A stretch of 64,000 nt of DNA from Aphelenchoides besseyi (GCA_024699855.1 JAMPIQ010000003.1:7564001-7628000), one strand, 5' to 3'; counted from the stretch's first letter, positions 15,087-28,489 are shown. A program made the numbers and translations. Notes: generated by a model from the sequence alone, not told the origin.

Positions 15087-15958
15087 TCAAACTTCCATTC
15101 CATAGACCTGAAATCGCAGACTCCCGTCAACGGCTCTGTTCGTGCTTCTCACCATTTCAATACCCGTACGACAATTGCAGTTCTCCAACTCGTTGTTGGA
15201 CGGCGAGATCGCAGTGTCGACGTCCTTCGAGGATTGATCGTCGAGTGCGGTGCGAATGTCCAGTTGTTCTTGCAACTTGTTTGCCACTAAATGCTCGATT
15301 AGGATAAGGACTTGGACGCCTACTTTTCTTCATTCCACGTTGACGTTTGTATTCTTCGAATGCCTTCTTCGCGCCCGGCATCTTGAAGAAGACCATCACA
15401 TCTTGGACAGTGACGACCTTTTCTTCTGGTTCAACATCAAAGTCGCGAGCAGTGACACAATCATCGCTACGCGATGCAGAAATCGCGGCACGCAGGTCGA
15501 CCGGACTGTTTGCATTCGTGGCCCGAGCCGTACGCGTATCTTCGCTTCCACTGCTCACGAAATGCAAACGACCATCACTGACAACCGCACGATAGAAGCC
15601 GGAACTGAGACCACGAATACGATCGTGAAGTTGAGCTTTGGACAGAATCTGAAACAATCGATTTGTTATTACTCGGCAGTCTACTACTCACTTCACTGGT
15701 CGCCATTTGGTCATGACGAAGAGGTGGAAGTTCCTCTTTGCTCACGTAATGATATTGAGACTTTTCGCCGGCCGGAAAGGTTTGCAACTCCGACAAATGG
15801 TATTGAGACGGCTTCTGAGCAACCGCCGACTGATCGAAACAACTCTTCTCACTTACCGCTCCAGCTTTTGGCTGCTCGTTTGCCGACTCATCGTACGCGT
15901 ATCGTTCTTGATCGTCCTCGTCGACACGAGGTTCGGCTTTGAACAAATTCGAGAACAT
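15087..15958 (-). CDS. Unrecognised intracellular protein, about 230 residues
   Basis: First ATG at 15958. Exons are joined by short introns: 15815-15856 (42 bp, in frame), then one near 15653-15694, one near 15279-15315 and one near 15109-15153. The body includes a charged segment with VTVQDVMVFFKMPG followed by a Lys/Arg-rich helix and a short Gln/Leu helix. No signal peptide or membrane span. A minus-strand AATAAA at about 15056-15061 supports the 3' end at 15087. If the intron near 15300 were retained, the protein would end with a basic tail instead. I do not recognise the family. It is divergent from the USP gene at 16156, with about 200 bp between starts. Confidence 0.6.
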
Positions 15959-16155
15959 CTTCAAAACAAATCAACTCAACTTTTAGACACCAAAACACAA
16001 AATGAGCAGATTGGTACTGAAAGAGTTCACAACGCAAATTTGAATTAACAAGTTCATTTCCACACCTTCATTGTTGTGGTCTTGTCACGCTCGTGAGTGG
16101 CTGACGAGAATTGTTCTCTGCTTCACCGATCAGTGAGCGACAGAAGTCGCAGATC

Positions 16156-17327
16156 ATGAGCCACCATCGTGGTTTCGAGAATCTCGGAAACAGTTGCTAC
16201 TTGAGCTCGGTAGTAATGGCCCTTTCATCTATGACCGGACTGAGCGATCATCTCCAGTATTTGGTCAAAGAATGCAGGACGTTGAACATGACTTCTGAGG
16301 TACTTATCTGTCTTTCCGACTCAATCGAACTGCTTTCAGCACCTGATCGTTCGCTTCAAGTTCATTGATCAACTGTCCAAGCTGATTCAAGTTGTCCGTT
16401 CAAGTCATGTTGCTCCATCCGCTTCTTTGCTCCACAAACTCGCGGGCCGTATCGACAAGAACTTCAGAAACCGACAACCGCAAGATGCCCACGAGTTTCT
16501 GAGTATTGTAAGAAGTTTGTTGGAAGAACGGTCAATCAACAGCTTTAGATCATTGGAGCTATCGAAACACTCTACAATGCGATGGACAAGCAGAAGAATT
16601 GTTTTTCACGAGATGATCGTTGCTTTCGCAAGTTCCCGATGTTCTTCGAGACCAAGAGTTGCATCACCTGCAAACGCTGTGGTGCCCGTTCATATTCCAA
16701 AGATGATCAAGTTGGGTTGAGTGAGTGTCTCCTCTGACTTCTCAATTGTTCGTCTTAGCTGTGGATATGAATGGTCATGAACAGGCGACTTGGTCGTTTT
16801 GGAACTCGTGGCGAATGAGCAAACGAATGAGTGACTTGGACCAGTTCTTTTGTGAAAAGTGCAATCGGAAGGTCGAGGCCACTCGAACCACTCGTCCAAT
16901 TTCACTGCCCAGCGTTTTGGTTGTCCGCTACAACTTGTTTCGAGGTGCATTCGAATGTCCATTCGCTCAACTCCTGCTTTCAGTCGAATTCGTCGGAAAT
17001 CAATTGTCAGCATCCAAACTGTTTCCAGTGCCTTTTCCACCACTTTGTATTCGGCTGAGTGAAGTCCCAAGTGATCAGAAGAACCTGCTGGGATTCTATT
17101 CGTTGAAGTCGATGATTGTGCATCGAGGATCTCAGCTCGACTACGGACATTATGTTTCGTATGTTCGAACCAAGCAATCCAAGTGGCGTCTTTTCAACGA
17201 TATACAAACTCGTGAAATGAGTTTGTTAGAACTTCAAAACTCGACGAACTTTTCGTCTACTCCCTATCTTTTGTTCTACGAGAAATCAAACTTATTCACA
17301 TTCCTGATCAATAAACTTCTTTTATAA
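16156..17327 (+). CDS. Ubiquitin-specific protease (USP, C19 peptidase), copy 1
   Basis: Deubiquitinase with the USP fold, reduced to little more than the catalytic domain (about 345 residues). The Cys box is LGNSCYLSSVV near residue 14, followed by QPQDAHEFLS. Two zinc-binding pairs are CITCKRC and CEKCNRK. The His box is DYGHYVSYVR, followed by the usual WRLFND and a PYLLFYEK end. Exons are 16156-16299, 16340-16507, 16549-16730 and one last exon. The start is the ATG at 16156, directly before the conserved GFENLGNSC segment. A paralogue lies at 50391-51711 with the same design. Substrate cannot be told from sequence. An AATAAA occurs inside the last codons (about 17309), so the 3' UTR must be very short or use another signal. 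Confidence 0.9.
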
Positions 17328-17923
17328 ATGGTGTTTTAGGATTCTTTGATTGTACCACTAAACGCCGTCTTTTGATAGCTTGCTATGTGCGTTCTTTAGC
17401 ATCAAAGTTTACTTCGTAAAAACTATATGGAGCTTTCAAATACAATACAAAGGAGCGGATTGTTAGAACAAGGAAAGTCGGCAGGACGTTCGTTTAGGGG
17501 CAGAATTTGATAAACTGATTTGTTTTTGTTGCAATTGATTGGAAGAAATCACAGAGATTTCAGGCAGCTTTTTTTGGCAAAGTTACTTTAAACAGTTGTA
17601 AGCAATAGACGAAGAGCAAAGCAATGGCGTGACTGTTGAATGCGTCGAATCGGCCAAAAGAACTCGGAGACAAGAGGAATCGGGAAAGGAAGGTCGATTG
17701 TTGGAAGTGGCTTGAAATTTGAGCGACAGATTTCAACGGTGATTGAGTTGAAAAGCGGTTAACATTGTTATCTCAATGACGATTCTGGAGACAAGAGTTA
17801 AACCAAAAGAGCGGCAGGTTTTCGATTAAAAACTTCAAAATTCGACAGCTTCTAAAAACAAGTGAGTATGTGCGTAATCAACGATTGGTGCAAACAAAAG
17901 AAGAAAGGCAAGTCAAATGGAAG
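17328..17923. other. Gap between convergent USP and ifb-1 genes
   Basis: About 600 bp between two stop codons. No supported gene, RNA or repeat. It should contain the 3' UTRs of both neighbours; I see no clear minus-strand AATAAA for ifb-1. Confidence 0.5.
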
Positions 17924-19930
17924 TTATTGGCCGGTTTGAATGGTTTTCTGCGTGTGTGTTGCACGTTCTTCTCCTTCCTTGTTGAGGAAACTGGTGATAA
18001 CATTCGCTCCAATTCCCCACGTGTTCTCTCCTTCAAACACCAAACTTTGCGGCGGATTATGACGTCCTCCTTGATCTCGAGCAAAGATCTAAAGTGGAAA
18101 TATGATTGGCCTTGAATATGCTTCGATTCACCTTAATTGAGCGACCAGCCTGCAAGACCACATTGTGCGGGATTGTGTACGTGATTGTACGACGATTGTC
18201 TAATTTACGAGTAATACGACATCCACTGATATCTTCGTCCTATAAATACGATGGTTGAAAACGATTCGAGAACAACAACTGACTTTGCTGCTGTGTGTGT
18301 TCTCCAATGTAATGAACTTTCCGTTCGTATCGCATTCAGCGATTGTAATGTTTCCTTTGGCCGATCGTTGGAAGGTGGTTTTGGTTTGAACTTCGCCACG
18401 AACATTACGCGTTGAATCGGTGTCTTCTTGTTGTTGCAACGAGTGTGTTTTAACCACTTGTTCGACCATCTGACGAAGTCCGACGCGACTTTCCTCTCCT
18501 TCCAACATCTTTCGGTAAATCGCAATTTCGGCGTCGAGCATTTGTTTCGTGTCGAGCAATGCTTGCAATTCGGCAACCAAACTCTGTACTTCGTCTTTCA
18601 TGCGACGCAACTGGGCATCACGTTCATTGAGAGCGGCTGAAAGTAAGCAATCTGACAAGCAGAAAAACTGAAACAAACCTTCATATTGTCGTTGGTCGTC
18701 GTTCAATTGGTAGTTGAGATTCTGAACGTCTTTTTCGAGTTGCGCGTTTTTGCTCTCCAAATCACCGAGTTTTCCACGAAGATCGCCGATGTTGTCGCGC
18801 ATTCTCTTCACTTCTTCGCGCTGGTAGTTCGAGTCCATGGCCGAACGATTGGCGTTTCCTTGGACTTCCGATACCTTCAATTTGTACCAACTCTCCATGT
18901 CTTGACCTTCAATCAAATAACATATATTTCTGTCTTAATGGATCGACTTACGTCCTTGTTTAGCGATGTAATCGTATTCGTCTTTGATGTCGCGAATTGC
19001 CAATGCCAATTCGTTCTTGAAGAATTCGCGAGTATCGGCTGGTGCTTGAGCCAAAAGTGCCTGTAGTTCTTTGACTTCTTGTTCGTGAACACGACGCAAG
19101 AACTCCAGTTCCTCCATCAATGTTTGAACTTGATTTTGGAAATCAATACGACCAAGAGTCTCTTCGTCCAAGTCGTTGCGTGCCTTTTGAAGTTCTTCCC
19201 AATAACGAGCATTGTCGGCAATCAAACGTTTTTCTTCCTCGGTCAATTGCTTCCATCTCGCACGAAGCATGTCCAATTCATTTTGTGCATCAGCGATCAT
19301 GTTGGTGTAAGTAGCAATGTGCTCACGATCTGATTCGCGACGACGTTGAATTTCATCGTATCTGAAATTGCATCGAAATGGTTATAGTTCACTCAAGTAT
19401 TTCGAGTACCTGTTTCGATATTCTTCAAAGTCCTCACGTAAACGTGCAACTTTGACGTCAACTTCGGCCTTTTGACGAGCTGCCTGATCGATGTTACGAC
19501 GCGCTTCGGATAAACTGTCCGAGTATCTGACCTACAAAATTGAATTATTTGCAACTTGATTTCGAAGTTGGCTCACTTTGATTTCACTCGTATCTTTGCC
19601 CCAACGACCACGCAAATCCTCAAGATCGGCGACCAGCTTTCGATTTTGCTCCTCCAATTTCTTCACACGATCGATGTAATTTCCGAGACGATCATTCAGA
19701 CCCTGCATTTCCTTCTTTTCCTTATCCGCAGCCTCAAGAAACGATTTAGCCGCATTCGCACTCAAAGCGGGACTCATTCCACCGACCGCCGAGCTTCCCA
19801 TCTCGGTGACCATCTTCAGAACACGACCTGTAAAGTGAAAAATAAATTGATAGTAAATGAAGAGGTTATGATTGTTGTCATTATAATCTTTCAGTTCAGC
19901 TAACTTCCTACCTTCTGGTCGCCCGTACAT
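17924..19930 (-). CDS. ifb-1: Cytoplasmic intermediate filament protein, IFB-1 type
   Basis: Structural filament subunit of nematode epidermis and other tissues. Seen in order: a very short head encoded by a 19-bp first exon (19912-19930), then the exon starting at 19827 with GRVLKMVTEMGSSAVGG, the coil 1A start LNDRLGNYIDRVKKLEEQN, a long coiled-coil rod with the extra lamin-length coil 1b typical of invertebrate filaments, the rod end motif EIAIYRKMLEGEESR, and a lamin-tail (Ig-like) domain with DEDISGCRITRKLDN and ENTWGIGANVITS, ending in THTQKTIQTGQ. The short introns keep frame throughout. Assignment to ifb-1 rather than an IFA or IFC gene rests on the match of the head-rod junction and the tail end. 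A second first exon lies at 22160-22277. Confidence 0.88.
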
Positions 19931-22159
19931 CTTTATAATTTGCGTTTATTAGAAATCTGTCGGTCTGTAAACTTTCAAGCAATTACGAAGCCGATAAAAC
20001 ACACGGAAATGGTTGCAAATTCAAATCGAACGTAATAAAGAGGTTAATCGTGTGTTGCATTCGAATTTCGCTGCTTCGTTTGCGTGCAATTTGGTTTGCA
20101 AATCGCTCACGTAACGCAGAAGCGAAAAGTTACCCCGCAAAGATACCCATGAGCACGTAAACCAACGAATCGAAGTGGACAGTCGAGCGGACGGTTCAAA
20201 ATATTTGCTCGTTGGACTTCGAAGTAACGAGAATCGCGCACATATGAAAAATGAGCGATCGGCAAATCGCACTTTCCGCATACCGACGGCGATCGTTTAG
20301 CCTCCACATTAAAGATGACGGCGCGGATTTACAACAAAATGTGCGCAGACCTCCAAAAGTAAATGACTTTCGAGTCGAAATTCAACGTGATGATAAAAAC
20401 CGTCAACGTTGTGATCCAAAACTGCGATTAGCCTTCGACTTCTTAATTCGATTCGAAACGAAGGTTCACCAACGACTGTAAACTTTAAAAGGTCCGATGA
20501 GGAATCGGCTCTTAATCCGAAAACCAATTCGACTCGAGAATGTCGAAAAACGATTGTCAATCCAACTGAAATGTTTTCGGTACGATTGGAAGAGCGGAAG
20601 CAATGGAAAAACGAAGCGGGCGGGGACACGGGAATTCGAGCGCTATTGTGTGTGAGAAGCACGATTGTCAACTGTGGAGTTCTTTTTTCATCGATTCCAC
20701 CGAAATTGCTCTCCTATGGGCATCGTATTTGGTTGTCGATGAAACGGTTACTATTACAGTCAAATCGTAACACACTGCCGATTCTCCTGACTTTCGTACG
20801 TTTCTTTCGACTCACTTCCTGACTAAGCTCATTGACGAGGCAAAAGGATTAGTTTTTGGGTCGTGTGTTTGACAAAAAAAACTACGAGAGTCAATAGCCA
20901 GTGATCGTGTTTAGTCCAAGTAGACGACTGCTATTGTACGCGTTTGTGTTGATTATGCGTGTCAACAGAAGTTTTGATTCATCGCTCATACTCCTCTCTC
21001 GTCTATTCGGCTTGAATGGAACACATTTCATAAGAATTTTCAAATGAAATCATCTTCCTTTTGTATCGGACGACTTGAGCACCGTACTTGTTACGAGAGT
21101 TTTCAATGCTTTTGGACGAGGGTTTTAACCGAACTTTCGTCTGTCAATCGAATGGTACATGAGCTTGAATTACAAGCTGCATACGAACATCGATATTTTA
21201 GCAGACAATCGAAAAAGTGCGCTGAATCATTTGCCCCGAAGTTCTGAAACGATTGACAAAGCGGATCGGATTTGTTGTTTTCGGGTTCATTTTTGTTTGT
21301 TCGCGTTTTTTATCTGACAGCTGAGTTGGATTCTGAAGTGCGCGACAAACAACGGGGAATCTGCTCCTCAATTGTCCTTTGAACTAGAAAGTCGTTTTTT
21401 TGTCTTAAGTTCTAATCTCTTATTAACATTGTGACTCTTAAGTAAACTAATAAAAAATTTTTTGGCAAAAACAAACAAATCAATGGTATCGTCTTCCTTT
21501 TTTTAATCACTTACCGCAACCTTCTGTTCAGAAATAGGTAGCGAATAGGAGGATGCAATTAAACTGCGAAGATGCAAATTAAACTCCCTTATAGTTTCCG
21601 TGTTCGACAATTCGCAGTCGTGGTTTTTACGACCAACGTCGCTCCTACGACGTTTAGTTTTATGAATTTGCCGCTGATAAGTTTGGAATCGTAGCGCAAC
21701 GAAAGTATTTCGCTTATCAACAAACAGGAAAGAAAAATTCGAAAGGACACAACAGAGTTGTTGTATTGGTTGATCAGCCAAATTGGAGTAAACAACTCGG
21801 CCAATCCCACTTTTGCCGCGGATGTTGCGGCAAAGATGAGAGCTCGCATTCAAACTCCTTTTTGGATAGAAGACTAAACAACAGCAACGTACTTTACAAC
21901 CGGTTCCTATCGCACCTTTGTTGCAAATAAGCCGAAAAATTCAATTAAATCGCATTTGTTGGTCTTCGAGTTTCGTCGATTAGTGATGATTCAGAAAGAG
22001 GAACCGTTGCTAATGAATCTCTCGTTACTTTACTGCTTCTTTCTTGATTTCTGTGCAGTCAAAAACGTCATTCCGTTAAATAAACGACCCATTAGATTGA
22101 TGTTTAGTTATAATGACAAACACTTAACCTTAAAGCTTGGATCTCATGTAAACACTCAC

Positions 22160-22277
22160 TTGGGCCGGTGCTACCGCTGTTCATATTATAGCTGCCGGAT
22201 TGACGACTGGTACTTCGAACGGCAGTTCGCGGTTGAATCGTCGAGCGATAGGTGTGCTCACTTTCTTCGGTGGTCAT
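22160..22277 (-). CDS. ifb-1: Alternative first exon of ifb-1 (longer head domain)
   Basis: An ATG at 22277 opens 118 bp encoding MTTEESEHTYRSTIQPRT and a Ser/Gly-rich remainder, ending at a GTGAGT donor (22159-22154). The exon ends in phase 1, exactly the phase of the 19-bp first exon at 19912-19930, so both join the exon beginning at 19827. The RSTIQPRTAVRS-type segment resembles the head of nematode IFB-1 isoform A. This implies two promoters: one above 22277, and one within the 2.3-kb intron above 19930. The intron itself contains no other supported gene. Confidence 0.8.
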
Positions 22278-25200
22278 TTTTACTACTTGAATTTGCACGA
22301 AACCAAGTTTTTATACGATTAAGTGAAGTAGAAATTGGCAACGCCCTGAAATAACTTCAATTACAATTCAATAGTTCAAGGCACCGGCGGCACGCAAATG
22401 CTTGTTTTTAATCAGGGATTTAAGGAAAAGTATTTGAATCAAAGATTGCGGAAGAAAATTGAATGTGTTTGCCATCGTCAAAATAGAAAAAAGAAGAGAT
22501 AAGAATGAACAAAGAGAAGATTATGAGGTTGTGTACGACACCGATCGAATATCCTCATGTAGCTGTTATTCTTGTTATGTGATTGGTCATTTAGATGGTT
22601 TCACATACCAAAGCTGCATTGTTCACAAGACCAAGCACCACCACCAACAAAATCCCGAAAAAGAACAAGGAACTGCAATTGATAAGCTAAAGAATGTGTT
22701 CCAGCGATAGAATGGTGTTCTCTTTTGTGGAACGTTTAAGTAGAAATGAACAGTGCAATAGCGTTCGACTAATTAGCGGAGAAAATGGAAGTAAACAAAA
22801 GCACGGTGATAAGATTTGAAGAAAAATAATTGTAACGAGTACGTTCAAGTGATCTCTTCCACGAAAAACATTTACATTGAAACAGTCGCGCAATGAAAAT
22901 CGAAGAGTTTTCTCAATCGGAAGCCTCACTTTTAATTGCTTTGTTTTTGCTCTTGTTCGCCTTTTGTTTTCTCATTAGCAAAAGCGAAGGTTTCCGTCAA
23001 CATGTGGGTCGAAGTTCGATCACGGAACGTCACTTCTCTACAAAACAACCGAACGGTGGAAACGAAATCACGAATTGCAGCAGTGAACGAACGCAAATCT
23101 TAAAGACAAACACGGGAATAACCGAGAGAATCCAATGGAAGCCAACGACGAGCAGAAAGTTACAATCGATCACAAGTCAGAATCTCGAGTGCAAAAGAAC
23201 TTGAAGTCGAGGTTGAAATGTTTTCGATTCCAACAGAATTCTTGAAACCACTTTTATCAATAGAATGCGCAAATTCACAAACGAACAAATGGCGCAAAGA
23301 AGAGAAAGAGGACGTGGTTTAAAACTGAAAATCAACGCGCAGTTTCGCACTTCAACGCCGCTTAGGTTGATAAGAAACCTCGAGGTTTTTGGGCGGACAC
23401 TTCGGTCGCCACAATGTTTCGCATTTGAGATTCGGAGTGTTGATGAAACCGCCGAAATTTTCGAGCGAATTCAATCAACGAACAAATTCAACCGAGCGAG
23501 TTTTACAACAAACCGAAAGTTACCCTTCGTAATTGCACGAAGGACTAAACGCTTCCTTTCGGTTCAAACTCGACTAATTCTTGTAAACACGTGAATCAAA
23601 CCGCCAACCAACAGTAACAGCAGTGATTCCACGCAAGGAATCGGAACTTCAAACACTCCAATTATCCAAATCTCCGAATGAACGTAAACAAAAACGAAAC
23701 TGTACAGTCCACTGGGGATCGACAACAAACGCAGAGAATCCACGGAAATCTCCGTACCAAAAAGAGAAGTCGAAAATTCTTGTTTTCCCTTCTACAAAGG
23801 TACCCGTGAGTTTCACTGGTGACTAATCGAACAAATCGCCATTCTAATCCCCATGTTTTGGTTTGCGCGTGAGCGAAACGTAAAAACTTTCGAATTGAAG
23901 TTCACGCACTGTTTTTACGCAACAGCAATCCAAAAACAACTCAATTAATGACCACCAACCGACTGCAAGCTCTCGGCGAATTCCGCAACTCGACGACTAG
24001 CAATCGGTTCTTCGGCAGTTCGAGACTCAAAATCTCAATCACAAACATCGGCTCGTACTCATGAGTTTGAGCGCCTTTTACTTTCTATCGTTGCGCGTCT
24101 TTTAGCTCTTGAACGAAATCGCCTCACGGCTCGTGACTACGTGGTTCAAGACCCCAAAGAATTTTAGAGTGGACGTCGAAGTCTGGAATGAGACGGCAAT
24201 AAGGTTCTTTAAGAAACGTTGAGAACAACAACGATGATAAAAGCAAAACGATTGGTGTGTTCGAATGACCTTCGTAAGACTGGGAAAGTAAAACGGAACA
24301 AATTGAAGCGAAGACCGACGACCGTTGATTAGAAGCCGCTGATTAGCAGTCTAATCAAATATCGTTGTTGTTGTTTGTGAATCATCGTGCGAACCGGAAT
24401 CTTCTTTTGCGCGTCCGTTCAGTCAAATTTGCGATCGTCGTCCTTCAACTGCGCGGATGTTCGAAGGTCGAAGAGTAAATGGGTGGAGAGACAAAATGGT
24501 GGAATTGCGGGAGAAATTGAAAAAACATCTTGCGCCCTAATTTCGTCAACTAATAGGTTCGGATAAGAATACGATTAGTGGCTAAGACGAGATGACTAAA
24601 CGTGTATATGTCACAGAACCAACAAACTCAACGGGATGATGAAAATGAATAAGAAGAAAACACATCGGTAGTTGAATAGAAGACAGCGGAGGAGCGTCAA
24701 GACGTCAAATTTTGCTGATCCAACAGTCGACCCATTCAATCGATGTGTTGAATGGCGGATCGTAAACGTGAACTTGACGTCAAACACACAAAACGCTTGT
24801 TTTCTCGTTTTCAAGGACGAAATCGTTCCGATGGCTGGTCATTAGTGGAAATGAGATGCACGTCGATGAAATGCCGACAAACAAAAAGCGTTTTCAATTC
24901 AAAATTTACTCTCGTGGCTCAGAACTTCTTGGCCTTAGTGTTCTACATAGTCGTTTACTGGTTAACAGTCGAATGTGCGAAGTTATAATCCGAATAATTT
25001 ACTGGGGAATTAAGTTCGTCCGAATTGTCGGCAAAGACGTGGAAAACAAATCGGAAAGACGATTTGGCGCGAGAGTCAAGGCGGACGGAAAGCAAAGCAC
25101 AAGGACGTTGATCGGCTTCAATGACACAACAATCGTTGTTTAGGAAAACTTGAGCTTTGAGGTCAAAACGGATGAAAACCGAATGCGAGTTATCGTATTG

Positions 25201-26105
25201 TTTGCATTTTCAAATGAGAACCATTAGCCATGACTTACTGGCATTCCTATTCGACTTATCAGTCGATGACTTTAAACACCAGTGAAAATTCCATTGGAAT
25301 GATGAGCACAACTTCTTCCAGTGAACACGCCTATTTTCTCTGCTGAATCACCACCGAACTATGTTGGTCAATTTATTTGAGAGTGTTCTTGAACAGCAGT
25401 TGCTTTTGCAGAAGTCAGAAGTTGTTTTTTGACTTCGAGTAGACGGTCTTCGGAACGGTCATAAACAAGACTTAGCAGCCAATAACATCGTTCTGTGTTT
25501 TTACTGTGACACAAAAACAAATAGCCATTCAGGCGTCTGTTCTTTGGTTATGGTGGAAAGAGCGAGAAAAAGAACCGGAAAATTGACTCGACAATCGATC
25601 AGCAAACGGCATGTCAACACCAAAACATTACACTTCGTTTTATCATAACAATGCTTCTTACATTGTTGGTCTTTTAGTTGCTGTAAGACCTTCTTTTCGT
25701 TCAATATATTTTTGTACTAAACAACATTCCATTTCAACTTAAAACTCTGAATTCTTCACGCTTTGGTTACCTGATAACAAATCGAAAGGAACAATCATTA
25801 TCGCCTAGCAAGAGGTGTTGCCGTAGGCGTTTCGTTCACTAATGCAAATGGGCAGAATCGGTGGGTGTGCCTTTCAGTCTGCGTAACAAAAACGCGCGAA
25901 TTACCGGTTAATCAATTGAAGAACACCCGCCGAATTAAGAACGTTTGTTGCTGACTCGATGTTTTCTAATGACTAGAACACTAGAAGCTCGATTTGAGCA
26001 CTTCGAGCACACCAATTGCCGTTGTTATGACCGAAATTAATACCAACGATTATTTCTCTGACAAGAGTTGAGATTCCCGTTTATTGTAAACGTCGAAGAA
26101 GATAA
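22278..26105. other. Long intergenic region upstream of ifb-1
   Basis: Nearly 4 kb without a gene I can support. Open frames are short, A- or Lys/Arg-rich and have no consistent splice partners. No tRNA or snRNA was found by eye. The size is unusual in this compact window and suggests regulatory DNA for ifb-1, an inference. Direct repeats are not obvious. Confidence 0.45.
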
Positions 26106-27170
26106 TCAATGATGATCGTTGGCGGTCATACCACGAATTTGACCACGAGAACGCTGTTGACGTAACAGGCGTGCAGTTTTCTCTTCGTGCTCACGAATTT
26201 CCTCCATGCTCAACGAATACCAACGATCCATCCAACAGTAAATTTCGCTAAAACACCAACTAATCAACGATGTTCTGAACAAACCGATGGAATTTGATGA
26301 AGAGACGGGGATAATTGCGATGAATTGTCTTTTCCGCACGTCCCTGAACTCCGAACATCTTGAAATGCGCTTGAACGACTTTGTAGCAACACATCACCGG
26401 CATCTCACCGCTTTCTGCCCAACCGGCAGTCAATGGTCCGCGTTCGGCTTTCTCAGACGCCACTTTAGCCGGATCAGTATCTCCACTCATATCCTACAAG
26501 CAAAGTGAATCGAAGTTTAATGCTCGTACCGCCGAGTTAAGTTCACTGGTATCCAAGATGTCGAGTTTAACGACCTCACGTTTATCCAATAGATCGTCAT
26601 CCAAATCCAACGCGTTTTCTTCTTCTCCCAAATCATCGGCAATGTGCATGGATTCGACAATCACGTAAAAAGCGTCTTTCTAAAATGGTCATATCAAATG
26701 ATTGTTATAATCAACAAACCATGTATCCGGGATTAGTCAAAACAGTTTTCGAGTATGGAAACGCGTTCCAGGATTCTTCGTGCAAAACCATTGCTGTTTC
26801 GGGAAGAAGTTTGCGATAAAACCACGGGATCTTAGAGCGCAAATGATAGATTTTGTATGTGTCTACAATCAATAATGATGTTGACGAGTTTGAATCACTT
26901 ACAAGTTCCTTCGAGTGTTTCATCTGGACGAAGTGTGTTGCTCTCAAACGGTTCTTGTTTCACGACCTGAAGCTCCGTCAGTCCAAATGTTTAGCCCAAT
27001 CAACTCACTTCAACTCCCTCGCCACCTCCGGTTTCGTTCTTTGATGCTTCAGCAACGGAGAAGAGTTGGCCGCGTTGGTACTCATCCAAAGTCATCGGCA
27101 TTGGAATACGATATTCCTAGACACAGGAAACCAATTAACAATATTCCAACAAACATACTTTAATGATCAT
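26106..27170 (-). CDS. Phosphatidylinositol transfer protein, class I
   Basis: Cytosolic lipid carrier exchanging phosphatidylinositol and phosphatidylcholine between membranes. ATG at 27170, stop at 26106. Six short introns join to about 270 residues, the normal PITP length. Motifs in order: [20 protein letters not shown] at the start, [61 protein letters not shown] and, near the end, [13 protein letters not shown] followed by a basic tail. Lipid headgroup-contact regions around KIYHL and GPL are present. The gene lies 249 bp downstream of the RNase H stop in the same direction. Nothing looks broken. Confidence 0.93.
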
Positions 27171-27418
27171 GATTCTGTGTTTCGAGTACGATGGTCTGCT
27201 ATCGCCGATTGAACGCCAACTGTACCAATTAATCAGTTTATTGTCAAAATCGTTTGATTAAAATGCAAAGTTTGCTTGAATTGCTAATTCGTTTAAAAAG
27301 AAAGATGTCACGTGCGGATCAACTTTCTTACCGAGCACAACGAATGTTTTATCGCCCACAGATTTACTGTTTCTGAAATTCTTTTATTGATCTCAACGAA
27401 AAGTCAACAATTGAATGG

Positions 27419-28489
27419 TCAACAGTCAGTGGACGGTGGTGGAATCAGTCCAATGGTCTCCTAGAAAGCCATAGAGTGTCTTCCTTGTTCTAGAACTCAC
27501 GTCTTGATGTTCGACGTGGTAAGTTGCATTGGGCATTCCACGGCCTTCACGTGAACGCGAACGATTTCTAGACCTCGATCTGTTTCTTCCCGCTTCTCTC
27601 GATCTCGAACGTCCACGTTGTCCCGGAAAGAAATGTTGGGAATCGAAAGTCACCACTCACCTTGCACTTGAGCAACTGGTGAAATCGATCGAGCACGATT
27701 CCCGAAACAAGCCATTCGTGCCAGCTAAAAGTGATGTTCAATAATAATGTCTATCAATGAAGCTCTAAAGAACTAATTGTTTACCTCATCAGCCTGATCG
27801 TTTCCCGGATGACCGTTGTGACCGTAGACGTGCTGAAAAGTCGAATATTGGAATTTAGAAAGAAAAGTACCTGGAAAGTGACACCGTGAGGAAAACGTTG
27901 AGCTACAAGACGCAAACGAGTCAATGCAAAGGCCAGAATTCCGTTATGTCCGTTACGCAAGCCATCAATCACGACCATACAGTCAGTGCGAATCATAATC
28001 GCTTCACCGCTACAGAAATGTAAGTAACCAGGAAGAAGACACTGACCGATATGCTTTCCATTTATGCAACGCTTCTAAAGCCAAAATTGCTGCCCAAATT
28101 TCGGCTAATCCCGAGTTGTGAGGTGTGGGCAAAGAAGCAGCAATATTCAACGGATGTTGAGGACCAAAATACGCTCCAGCACCCGATCGTTCTCCCGCCA
28201 CACATGAGCCATCAGTGTAAATCTGAAACTTACAAGCAATCGAACAATGATGCTATCAACTTACAAGAATCGTATTGAGAGGCGTCGGCAATTCATCTTC
28301 ACGTCGTTGTGGTTGATATACTGAAATTTCTGGCACAAAGGATGGCCGCTGACTTTGAGTTACTGCGCTTGCAGGACGATCAGTTGGTGGTGCAGAAAAA
28401 GAGCGTTGAGTCGAAGCACCGTTTGGAATGGTCACGGCCATGGATCGAGATCCACGCATCAGTAAACGGGCATTGGACCGACTGAGCAT
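27419..28489 (-). CDS. Ribonuclease H1
   Basis: Cleaves RNA in RNA-DNA hybrids. The RNase H domain shows all four acidic residues in context: IYTDGSCVAG (first Asp), LAEIWAAILALE (Glu), IRTDCMVVIDG (Asp, with Cys where Ser is usual) and GHPGNDQADELAR (last Asp), plus the HVYGHNGH loop. The roughly 75 residues before it are Arg/Ser-rich with no hybrid-binding domain, which could be a mitochondrial presequence. The start was placed at the first in-frame ATG after an upstream stop. A likely 65-bp intron (about 27592-27656) leads to an RS-rich tail with RSRSRNRSRSRE, ending near 27419; the exact acceptor there is uncertain. Minus-strand AATAAA at about 27383. Confidence 0.88.

Noticed and set aside
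15250..15942. Plus-strand 230-codon open frame
   Set aside because: Antisense to the spliced minus-strand gene with good splice sites and poly(A) signal; no motif of its own.
22893..23826. Series of plus-strand Lys/Arg-rich frames
   Set aside because: Short, unlinked, no splice pattern; typical of A-rich noncoding DNA.
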